From Bombella sp. ESL0385 (lineage in GTDB: Bacteria > Pseudomonadota > Alphaproteobacteria > Acetobacterales > Acetobacteraceae), in the NCBI RefSeq assembly GCF_009725755.1, contig NZ_WNIJ01000001.1, positions 620,001 through 684,000 on the forward strand: DNA of 64,000 bases, written 5' to 3'. The translations under genes were made by a program, and so were the position numbers. Shown one piece after another: positions 1 to 7,462 of the stretch. How positions within the stretch are numbered: the first letter of the stretch is position 1; every line of letters starts with the position of its first letter. The notes under the pieces were generated by a model, which did no database searches, was not told the DNA's origin, and saw nothing but the letters and a program-made list of their open reading frames with translations.

Positions 1-1
1 C

Positions 2-2701
2 AACCCGGAGGGTGTGCCTGTTAATGCCGTTTATGGCTTTACCAATATGCTCTCACGCCTCATTAAGGAGCATGAGGGCCAGCCTATGGCTGTCATCTTC
101 GATGCAGGGCGCAAAACATTCCGTAACGATATTTATCCCGAATATAAAGCCCATCGGCCAGAGCCGCCGGAGGATTTACGCCCGCAGTTCGACCTCATTC
201 GCCAAGCGACGGACCAATTCGGCATCCCCGCGATTGAGCTACCCGGCTGGGAGGCGGATGACCTCCTAGCAACTTATGCGCGGCTGGTGGTGGAGCAAGG
301 CGGGAGTTGCACCATCATTTCCTCCGATAAAGACCTCATGCAGCTTGTGCGTGAGGGGGTGATGCTGAAGGACCCGATGAAGCAAAAGCCCATCGGCCTA
401 GCGGAGGTTGAAGCGAAGTTCGGTGTAACGCCTGATAAAGTGGTGGATGTGCAAGCCCTCATGGGGGATTCTACCGATAATGTGCCGGGTGTGCCGGGCA
501 TTGGCCCAAAAGGGGCGGCACAGTTGATTAATGAATATGGCTCGCTAGAGGCGGTGTTGGAGGCCGCACCGGGGATGAAGCCTTCTAAAAGGCGGCAGAA
601 CCTGATTGACCATGCCGAGGGGGCCCGTATTTCCCGCCAGTTGGTTTTATTAGCGGATGATGTCGCTGTGCCGACCCCGGTTGATGAGCTACGTCCCCGC
701 GAACCTGATGCCGAGACGTTGCGGCATTGGCTGGAGAGCATGGGCTTCTCCTCCATTCTTCAGCGCATGGGTTTTGGGGGCAAGGCCCGCTCGCCAGCGC
801 GGCATAAGCCTGATGTGAGCCCAGCCTCTAGTGGCGAGGCTGAGGTGGAGGGCGATATGGTGCCTCGCAGTGAGGCTCCTTTTGGCCCTTATGAGACGGT
901 GACAACGCAGGAGGCACTTCAACAATGGGTGGAGGCTGCTTATAAGGCTGGGTTCGTTGCGGTGGATACGGAAACAACGGGCCTGAATGCACGCACGGCG
1001 GAGATTGTTGGTTTGTCTCTCGCGATTGCACCGGGGAAGGCGTGCTATGTGCCGTTCCGTCATGAAGGCACGTTGGAGGCTCCTGTTGGGGAGCAGCTCG
1101 CTGTAAAAGATGCGCTCGCCCTGCTTGCCCCATTGATGGCTGATGAGGCGGTGTTGAAGATTTTCCAGAACGCGAAATATGACCTCACGATTTTGCGCCG
1201 TGCGGGATTGGAGGTTATTACGCCGCTGGATGATACGATGCTGCTGTCTTACGCGCAGTCTGCTGGGGCGCATGGGCAGGGGATGGATGAGCTCTCCCGC
1301 CTGCATTTAGACCATACGCCCATCTCGTATGATGATGTTACGGGCACGGGGCGGAATCGCATCGCCTTTACGCAAGTTCCGTTGGATAAAGCAACCGCTT
1401 ATGCGGCGGAAGATGCGGATGTAACATTGCGTTTGTGGAAGATATTGCGCCTGACCTTACCACGGCAGAAAGCCACCGCCTTGTATGAGGAGATGGAGCG
1501 TCCCCTTATCACCGTGCTGGAGGGGATGGAGGACGCTGGCATCCGTGTGGATGCGGAGGAATTGCGCCGTCTCTCGGAAGATTTCGCAACACGCATGGCG
1601 GAGATGGAGGAGGGGATTTATGACCGCGCTGGGCGGCCCTTTAATATTGGCTCGCCTAAACAATTAGGGGAAATCCTGTTTGATGAGATGGGTCTGCCGG
1701 GGGGCAAGCGGACGAAAACCGGCGCATGGGGGACAGATTCCCGCGTGTTGGAGGAGCTTGCTGTACAAGGGCACGATTTACCAACGGCTATCCTAAATTG
1801 GCGGCGTTTGGCAAAGCTGAAATCCACCTATGCGGATGCGCTGCTTAAGCTGATGGAGCCGAAGACCCAGCGTGTGCATACGACCTTCCAGATGACGACA
1901 ACCACAACAGGGCGGCTTTCCTCCAATGAGCCGAACTTGCAGAATATTCCCATCCGCACGGAGGAAGGGGCGCGTATTCGGCGGGCTTTTGTGGCAGCAC
2001 CGGGGCATAAGCTGCTCTCTGCGGATTATAGTCAAATTGAGCTGCGTTTATTGGCTCAGGTAGCGCAGATTGACCCATTATTAGATGCATTTCGTCATGG
2101 GCAGGATATTCATGCCCGTACAGCGTCCGAGGTGTTTAATATCCCCTTAGAAGGGATGGATGCGTTGACGAGACGGCGGGCGAAGGCGATTAACTTCGGT
2201 ATTATTTACGGTATTTCAGCCTTTGGGTTGGCGCGTCAGTTGCAGGTGCCTCAAGGGGAGGCCAAACGCTATATTGAGGCGTATTTTGAGCGTTATCCCG
2301 GCATCCGTACCTATATGGAGGCGATGAAGGAAGAAGCGCGCGAGAAGGGTTATGTCCTGACCCCCTTTGGGCGGCGTTGTTATGTGCCGGGGATGCAAGC
2401 GCGGCAGGCAGCGCAGCGGTCCTATGCGGAGCGGCAGGCGATTAACGCGCCTTTGCAGGGCGGGGCGGCGGATATTATCAAAAAAGCGATGGTGCAGGTA
2501 CCGCGTGCTTTGGCTGAGGCCGGGTTAAAAGCGCGTATGTTGTTGCAAGTGCATGACGAATTATTGTTCGAAGTCCCCGATGAGGACGCTGAGGCAACAG
2601 CCGCTTTGGTAAAGCGTGTGATGGAACAAGCGGCCTCGTTAAAGGATGTAGCCTTGGTGGTGGAGACGGGGCTTGGGGATAATTGGGCTGAGGCTCATTG
2701 A
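2..2701 (+). CDS. polA: DNA polymerase I, 5' end cut off by window edge
   Basis: Repair and Okazaki-fragment-processing polymerase. The frame is open from base 2 (N-P-E-G-V-P-V-N-A-V-Y-G-F), so the GTG at 14 is internal and roughly the first 20-30 codons of the usual protein lie outside the window. Domains in order: 5' nuclease with helix-hairpin segment GVPGIGPKGAAQLI; 3'-5' exonuclease with VAVDTETTG, FQNAKYD and YAAEDADVT, so all DEDDy proofreading residues appear present; and family A polymerase with motif A SADYSQIELR, motif B RRRAKAINFGIIYG and motif C QVHDELLFEVP. The TGA at 2699 is followed within 30 bases by the next gene, so the two may be cotranscribed. Identification is certain; only the start is missing. 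Confidence 0.98.
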   Translation, partial: NPEGVPVNAVYGFTNMLSRLIKEHEGQPMAVIFDAGRKTFRNDIYPEYKAHRPEPPEDLRPQFDLIRQATDQFGIPAIELPGWEADDLLATYARLVVEQGGSCTIISSDKDLMQLVREGVMLKDPMKQKPIGLAEVEAKFGVTPDKVVDVQALMGDSTDNVPGVPGIGPKGAAQLINEYGSLEAVLEAAPGMKPSKRRQNLIDHAEGARISRQLVLLADDVAVPTPVDELRPREPDAETLRHWLESMGFSSILQRMGFGGKARSPARHKPDVSPASSGEAEVEGDMVPRSEAPFGPYETVTTQEALQQWVEAAYKAGFVAVDTETTGLNARTAEIVGLSLAIAPGKACYVPFRHEGTLEAPVGEQLAVKDALALLAPLMADEAVLKIFQNAKYDLTILRRAGLEVITPLDDTMLLSYAQSAGAHGQGMDELSRLHLDHTPISYDDVTGTGRNRIAFTQVPLDKATAYAAEDADVTLRLWKILRLTLPRQKATALYEEMERPLITVLEGMEDAGIRVDAEELRRLSEDFATRMAEMEEGIYDRAGRPFNIGSPKQLGEILFDEMGLPGGKRTKTGAWGTDSRVLEELAVQGHDLPTAILNWRRLAKLKSTYADALLKLMEPKTQRVHTTFQMTTTTTGRLSSNEPNLQNIPIRTEEGARIRRAFVAAPGHKLLSADYSQIELRLLAQVAQIDPLLDAFRHGQDIHARTASEVFNIPLEGMDALTRRRAKAINFGIIYGISAFGLARQLQVPQGEAKRYIEAYFERYPGIRTYMEAMKEEAREKGYVLTPFGRRCYVPGMQARQAAQRSYAERQAINAPLQGGAADIIKKAMVQVPRALAEAGLKARMLLQVHDELLFEVPDEDAEATAALVKRVMEQAASLKDVALVVETGLGDNWAEAH

Positions 2702-2724
2702 GGTTTGAGGTCATAGTAAGGAGC

Positions 2725-3390
2725 ATGATGGACGTGCAGAGTGACGGTACGGGCGGGGTGGAGCCAAAAAAATATCTAGGTTGGAAGATTGGGGCGATTA
2801 TAGCGGGTTTGCTGCTGGTCGCGGGGTTGTTAGGTTTGGGGGGGTATTATCTCTCCACTGGTCATGATGAAGGGGCGCGGCTCCATAAACAGGGTAATGA
2901 GGTTGGTGGCTCTTTCCGTGTCTTCTCCCTTGGGGGGGGAATGGTGACGGAAGGGGACTTCCGCGGGGCGTGGATGGTGGTGTGGTTTGTGGACCCGCGT
3001 TGCCCTGCTGCCCAATGCCAGCCGCCTTTAAAGGCTTTGGATGCCACCCTTATGAGCATGAAGGCACAGGGCCGGAAGGTCCTCCCCCTTGTTGTATCCT
3101 TAGATGCAAAGGCGGAGGATTCTGATGGGCTGAAGGATTATGTCATGGGGGTGGCCCCGCATATCTTCCCCGTTTTTGCGACCCAGAACATGACCCAAGC
3201 GATGACGCGCTTGTTCCATGCCCCTTATGAGCAGGAGCGGGGGACTGGATATTATAAGCCTGCGCCGTCCTTTGTGGTCATGGACCCAGAGGGCCATTAT
3301 GCTGGGATGCTCCCTGTTATGGATGATTCAACGGCGTTGACGGCTGGGTTAGAGCACCTCATGGCTCACCCTCAGCAAAAGAGCCAATAA
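2725..3390 (+). CDS. membrane-anchored SCO1/SenC-like thioredoxin-fold protein with altered metal site
   Basis: About 221 aa. One N-terminal membrane segment (about residues 20-42) is followed by a periplasmic thioredoxin-like domain. The layout resembles SCO1/SenC copper chaperones of cytochrome oxidase: a beta strand WMVVWFVDPRC, a cysteine pair and a late PSFVVMDPEGHY strand. Two departures are visible. The cysteines are C93-PAAQ-C98 (CX4C), not the family's CX3C. The histidine expected just before the last strand (family YxVDHS) is replaced by KPAPS. Copper binding is therefore doubtful, and a thiol reductase or structural role is possible. AAGGAG at 2718-2723 sits inside any longer reading frame and supports ATG 2725 or 2728 (GTG 2734 is also possible). 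It lies directly after polA and 12 bases before the HAD gene. Confidence 0.7.
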   Translation: MMDVQSDGTGGVEPKKYLGWKIGAIIAGLLLVAGLLGLGGYYLSTGHDEGARLHKQGNEVGGSFRVFSLGGGMVTEGDFRGAWMVVWFVDPRCPAAQCQPPLKALDATLMSMKAQGRKVLPLVVSLDAKAEDSDGLKDYVMGVAPHIFPVFATQNMTQAMTRLFHAPYEQERGTGYYKPAPSFVVMDPEGHYAGMLPVMDDSTALTAGLEHLMAHPQQKSQ

Positions 3391-3402
3391 AGGACCGCCG
3401 CT

Positions 3403-4077
3403 ATGTTACGTTATCCTGTTCTTTTACTTGATTATGATGGCACATTGGCTGAAACACGCCCGGCTATTATTAGGAGCTTGCGCGAAGCTTTTGAGGACAT
3501 TGGCCGTACCCCGCCCTCCGCTGCGGAGCTGGCAGAGCGGTTAGGTAAGGGCGATGCGCTCCAAGGGTTTTATAAGGGGTTAGTCAATGATAGCTCCCCC
3601 GAAGAAGCCGAGCGTTATGTCGCAGCCTATCGGAAGCGTTATGCCCAAGTGGATGCGGAGGAGACCTTCCTGTATGATGGGGTGCATGAGGTCTTGCCTA
3701 TTTTAAAGCAGCGTGGCTATCGGTTGGTGGCCCTTAGTAACAAGCATGGGCCAACCTTGCGTCATAGTTTGGCACGGTTCCAGCTTGATGGGTTTTTTGA
3801 GGTCGCCCTCGGTGCAGAAGAAGGGCTACCGCGTAAGCCAGAGCAAGAGGTGTTTCAGCACCGTCTTGCGCCGCTATTTCCTTCCGTCCCCGCAGCGGGG
3901 TTCCTCATGGTGGGGGATACAACGGCCGATATCGGCTTTGCCCAAACACTCGGTATGGATGTCTGCTGGGCCAGCTATGGCCATGGTGTGGCGGAGGTCT
4001 GTAAGGCGTTAAAGCCTACATATCATATTGATAGTTTGTGGGAGTTCCCGACTCTTTTAGCAAAGACGGAGAGCTAA
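3403..4077 (+). CDS. HAD-family phosphatase, phosphoglycolate phosphatase-like
   Basis: 224 aa, a soluble haloacid-dehalogenase hydrolase of subfamily IA. Motif I is DYDGTLAET (nucleophile Asp10 and Asp12), followed by a helical cap. Motif II is LSNK, motif III is the Lys in LPRKPEQ, and motif IV is GDTTADIGFAQ. The set resembles Gph/PGP enzymes, which hydrolyse 2-phosphoglycolate formed for example during repair of oxidised DNA ends. Placement after polA is compatible with that, but the substrate of IA HADs cannot be read from sequence. AAAGGA about 8 bases before ATG 3403 fixes the start. It is the last gene of the short polA transcription unit, converging on purD. Confidence 0.85.
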   Translation: MLRYPVLLLDYDGTLAETRPAIIRSLREAFEDIGRTPPSAAELAERLGKGDALQGFYKGLVNDSSPEEAERYVAAYRKRYAQVDAEETFLYDGVHEVLPILKQRGYRLVALSNKHGPTLRHSLARFQLDGFFEVALGAEEGLPRKPEQEVFQHRLAPLFPSVPAAGFLMVGDTTADIGFAQTLGMDVCWASYGHGVAEVCKALKPTYHIDSLWEFPTLLAKTES

Positions 4078-4112
4078 GGGAGGCCCCCGCCTGCCGGTAA
4101 GGGGGTGGGGGG

Positions 4113-4130
4113 GGTATCACCTATGATACC
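4113..4130. terminator. hairpin between convergent HAD gene and purD
   Basis: Perfect 7-bp inverted repeat GGTATCA/TGATACC with a CCTA loop, in the 56-base gap between two convergent stop codons. There is no clear U-tract on either strand, so termination is inferred mainly from position. Confidence 0.4.
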
Positions 4131-4133
4131 GCT

Positions 4134-5372
4134 TTAGAGTCCAATATCGCTGCGGAGCATTTTATCAGCCCATTGAATAGTCGCTGCGGCCTCATAAGCG
4201 CGAGAGCGCGCCTTGGCTGCTGTGGGGGCTGTGGCGCAGATGGTCAGCACGCGCCCTCCATTCGCTACCAATTTATCGCCTTCTAGCTTTGTTCCTGCGT
4301 GGAATATGGAAACGCCGGGGAGTTGTGCGGTGCGGTCTAAGCCAGAAATGACACCCCCTTTTACCGGAGCATCAGGATAGCCTTTAGCCGCGAGCACGAG
4401 GGAGAGGGAGGGCTGGTCTGTAAAGCGGATGCTCTCCTCAGAGAGGGTGCCTTCTGCGAGGGCTTTGAGGGCGGGGAGGAGGTCGCTCTCTAAGCGGATG
4501 AGCAGGGCTTGGGCCTCTGGGTCACCAAAGCGGACATTATATTCTATGAGCTTTGGTCCTTCTTCTGTCAGCATCAAGCCTGCGAAGATGACACCACGGA
4601 AGGGCGTGCCCCGGCGGAGCATCTCAGCCAACATGGGACGGACAGTGAGGTCTAATGCGGCCTCTTGTGCGGCGCGGTCAAAATCCGGTGGGGGGCAGAT
4701 GGCTCCCATCCCGCCTGTGTTAGGGCCAGTATCGCCATCGCCAACGCGCTTATGGTCCCGTGCGGCACCAATCAGACTGGCTTTATCATCTGCACAAAAG
4801 GCAAAGAGGGATACTTCCCGCCCTGTAAGACATTCCTCAATGACGAGGGGGAGGCCGAGATGATCGATGGCGGCGAGGGCTTCATCAACGCTTTGTGCCA
4901 CAACAACGCCTTTGCCCGCAGCGAGGCCATCGGCCTTGATGACAATCGGCGCACCTTGCTCACGCACATAGGCTTTGGCGGCATCTACGCTGCTATTAGC
5001 ATCAAAACGCTGCCAGCGTGCGGTGGGGATGCCCGCAGCATCGGCCACTTCTTTTGTAAAGGCCTTGCTGCCCTCTAAGGCCGCCGCCGCTTTGGAAGGA
5101 CCAGCGCAGGCAATGCCGGCCTCTTTACACGCATCGGCTAACCCCGCTACGAGGGAGACTTCCGGCCCGGGGACGACAAGGTCGATCGCTTCTTTTTGGG
5201 CGAACTTTACAAGGCCTGCAATATCATCAGCTGCAATAGGGACACAACGGGCGCATTCTGCTATGCCAGGATTACCGGGGGCGGCAAAGAGGGCTTTGAG
5301 CTGAGGGGACCGGGCAATGGCGGTAGCGAGGGCATGTTCCCGCCCGCCAGAACCAACAAGAAGTACGCGCAT
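4134..5372 (-). CDS. purD: phosphoribosylamine-glycine ligase (GARS)
   Basis: 413 aa. ATP-dependent ligation of glycine to 5-phosphoribosylamine, step two of de novo purine synthesis. The N-terminus MRVLLVGSGGREHALA is the GARS N-domain. ATP-grasp motifs follow: IVIKADGLAAGKGVVVA, TGPNTGGMGA and EYNVRFGDPEAQ, and then a C-domain with LAAKGYPD. The ATG at 5372 is preferred over one 57 bases upstream because AAGGAAACAGG directly precedes it and the known N-terminus begins there. The gene is divergent from xseA with a 75-base shared upstream region, a pairing also common in other Alphaproteobacteria. Confidence 0.97.
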   Translation of the reverse strand: MRVLLVGSGGREHALATAIARSPQLKALFAAPGNPGIAECARCVPIAADDIAGLVKFAQKEAIDLVVPGPEVSLVAGLADACKEAGIACAGPSKAAAALEGSKAFTKEVADAAGIPTARWQRFDANSSVDAAKAYVREQGAPIVIKADGLAAGKGVVVAQSVDEALAAIDHLGLPLVIEECLTGREVSLFAFCADDKASLIGAARDHKRVGDGDTGPNTGGMGAICPPPDFDRAAQEAALDLTVRPMLAEMLRRGTPFRGVIFAGLMLTEEGPKLIEYNVRFGDPEAQALLIRLESDLLPALKALAEGTLSEESIRFTDQPSLSLVLAAKGYPDAPVKGGVISGLDRTAQLPGVSIFHAGTKLEGDKLVANGGRVLTICATAPTAAKARSRAYEAAATIQWADKMLRSDIGL

Positions 5373-5447
5373 CCTGTTTCCTTTATATGAGCCTGCGGTG
5401 TTGATAGCCGCTTTTACGTTGCCCCTCATTTAGCATAGAATAGCAGG

Positions 5448-6983
5448 ATGATGGAACGAGACCTTCTCTTTTCTGCCCAAGAGCCGCAAAATGCTACTTC
5501 GGCGGGGAGTAACATCCCCGAATATTCTGTTGGGGCGATTTCTTCCGCCATTAAGCGCGTGCTGGAGGGAAGCTTTGGCCGTGTGCGCGTCCGTGGGGAA
5601 ATCACGGAGATGAAGCGTTATGCCTCTGGGCATATTTATCTTTCTCTCAAAGACGAGGGGGGGAAGATTGCTGGGGTGATTTGGCGGGGCAATGCCTCTC
5701 GTCTCGGTATGGCGCCAGAAAATGGGACAGAGGTTATCGCCACTGGGCGCATCTCCTCTTATGGGGAGCGGTCGAGCTATCAACTGATTATTGAGCGGAT
5801 GGAGTTTGCCGGGGAAGGGGCCATGCTCGCGCGGATAGAGGCCCTAAGGGTGCGTCTGCGAGATGAAGGGCTTTTTGCGCCGGAGCGGAAGAAGCCTATC
5901 CCCTCTCTGCCGCATCGTGTCGGGGTGATTACCTCACGCTCCGGTGCGGTCTTGCATGATATTTGCACTACTATTGCCCGCCGTTTCCCCCGTGAGATTC
6001 TGCTCTGGCCCGTTGCCGTGCAGGGGGAGGGAGCGGCACAGCAAATTGCTCATGCTGTTAAGGCAATGGGGCAGCTTCCCCACCCGCCAGATGTGTTGAT
6101 TGTGGCGCGTGGGGGTGGTTCGTTAGAGGACCTCATGGCCTTTAATGATGAAGCTGTGGTACGGGCCGTGGCGGCGTGCCCCTTGCCGGTTATTTCCGCC
6201 GTGGGGCATGAGACCGATACAACCCTCGTAGATTATGCAGCCGACCGCCGGGCCCCGACACCGACTGCCGCGGCGGAGATGGCCGTGCCTGTGCGCTCGG
6301 AGCTTGTGGCAGACCTTGCCCATCGGGCAGCGCGCCTTTCAAGCGGGTTAGTGGGTATTTTGCAAAAGCAGAGCTTGCAGTTGCAAGCAATGGCCGCGCG
6401 TATGCCGGACTTGCCTAGTCTGCTTGATACGGCACGTATGCGTTTGGATGACCGCGCTCAAAGGTTGGAGCTTGCCTTACCGGGCTTTGTGATGCGTGCG
6501 CGTGCACGCTTGGGGGGGGCGGCATTTCACCTCCCGGCCATGGAGACGGTTCTTGGTCAGCGTCATCGTTTGCTGGAGGGGCAGGCAGGGCGGTTGCAGG
6601 CAGGGTGGGAGCGTTTTTGGCAGGGTTGCCAGATGCGTCTTATGCGGATGCCGTTGCAAATTGGGGTGATTCAAGGACAGTGTGCTGTACAACGAGAGCG
6701 GCTTGTTGGGGTAGCGCGGCATTTAGAGGCTGTCTCTCCCCGTGCGGTGTTGGAGCGTGGTTATGTGCTGGTGCAGGATGCAAAGGGACGACCAGTGACG
6801 CACGCGGCGGCTTTACCTCAAGGGGGTATAGTGCAGCTTGCGTTTGTAGATGGTGCAAGACAAGCTAAGTTAGAGCCGCATGAGGGTGGCGCAGGGCGTA
6901 GTGGCATTGTGCCGAGCACGCGCGAGAAGACCACCATAGCATCAGCCCAACGGGAAGACACGCAAGGTGAACTTGGATTATAA
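5448..6983 (+). CDS. xseA: exodeoxyribonuclease VII large subunit
   Basis: About 511 aa. Catalytic subunit of exonuclease VII, which degrades single-stranded DNA from both ends and works with several XseB subunits (no xseB is in this window). The N-terminal OB-fold includes IPEYSVGAISSAIKRVLEG and VRVRGEITEMKRYASGHIYL. The nuclease core has VGVITSRSGAVLHDI, VARGGGSLEDLMAFNDE and SAVGHETDTTLVDYAADRRA, followed by a long helical region and a C-terminal VLERGYVLV block. AGCAGG abuts ATG 5448, so ATG 5451 is an equally good start. The last 30 or so residues are poorly conserved in character. A small lipoprotein gene follows after 24 bases. Confidence 0.97.
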   Translation: MMERDLLFSAQEPQNATSAGSNIPEYSVGAISSAIKRVLEGSFGRVRVRGEITEMKRYASGHIYLSLKDEGGKIAGVIWRGNASRLGMAPENGTEVIATGRISSYGERSSYQLIIERMEFAGEGAMLARIEALRVRLRDEGLFAPERKKPIPSLPHRVGVITSRSGAVLHDICTTIARRFPREILLWPVAVQGEGAAQQIAHAVKAMGQLPHPPDVLIVARGGGSLEDLMAFNDEAVVRAVAACPLPVISAVGHETDTTLVDYAADRRAPTPTAAAEMAVPVRSELVADLAHRAARLSSGLVGILQKQSLQLQAMAARMPDLPSLLDTARMRLDDRAQRLELALPGFVMRARARLGGAAFHLPAMETVLGQRHRLLEGQAGRLQAGWERFWQGCQMRLMRMPLQIGVIQGQCAVQRERLVGVARHLEAVSPRAVLERGYVLVQDAKGRPVTHAAALPQGGIVQLAFVDGARQAKLEPHEGGAGRSGIVPSTREKTTIASAQREDTQGELGL

Positions 6984-7007
6984 TGAAGTGATATGAAGGA
7001 GGGGCCG

Positions 7008-7355
7008 ATGCGTTATTATGGAGCTATAGTGGGGATAGGTCTTTTACTCACGAGCTGTGCGAGCCAGCCCTCCCAACAGGAGCGGGCGGCGGCAGAGCAT
7101 CCTAAGATTCAGAGTTTTGCAGGGGCCCCAACAGGCCCCTCTAATCCTGCATCCAACCGGGTGAAGATGAATCTGCCCTCCGCAGCAGTGACGACCCCGC
7201 TATGTGGCACGGCCCTGCATGAGCAAGCCGCCACAGGCGGAGCGATTTATACGAGCAGCCTTGGGACAGGCAATAGCTGTACGCGTAATGCCTGTTTTCA
7301 GCCATTGACAGGAACCTTCATCGCGGAAAATGGCACGAATAGCGTTTGCCGCTAA
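7008..7355 (+). CDS. small predicted lipoprotein, unknown function
   Basis: 115 aa. The N-terminus MRYYGAIVGIGLLLTSC is a lipoprotein signal with lipobox LTSC, so the mature protein should begin at Cys17 and be anchored in the outer or inner membrane. The rest is Ser/Thr/Ala/Asn-rich, with four more cysteines towards the C-terminus (including NSCTRNAC and the final VCR) that could form disulfides. An upstream in-frame ATG at 6993 is unlikely, because the Shine-Dalgarno AAGGAGG at 6995-7001 lies inside that longer frame. It sits 24 bases after xseA and before a strong terminator, so it is probably cotranscribed with xseA. No family recognised. Confidence 0.65.
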   Translation: MRYYGAIVGIGLLLTSCASQPSQQERAAAEHPKIQSFAGAPTGPSNPASNRVKMNLPSAAVTTPLCGTALHEQAATGGAIYTSSLGTGNSCTRNACFQPLTGTFIAENGTNSVCR

Positions 7356-7388
7356 AGAATAGGTGCGCGTGCATCATAATAACAGCCT

Positions 7389-7425
7389 AAAAAAGACGGC
7401 ATAGGAGAACCCCAGCCGTCTTTTT
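7389..7425. terminator. bidirectional intrinsic terminator between lipoprotein gene and rne
   Basis: AAAAAGACGGC (to 7400) pairs with GCCGTCTTTTT (7415-7425). The GC stem is flanked by an A-run and a T-run, so it works for the plus-strand gene and for minus-strand rne ending at 7463. Confidence 0.85.
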
Positions 7426-7462
7426 ATTTAAAAGCCTCGTATCTTTTGGGGGATGTAGCGAC

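Noticed and set aside
689-1306. 205-codon minus-strand frame inside polA
   Set aside because: Shadow of the polA coding frame; the composition is not protein-like.
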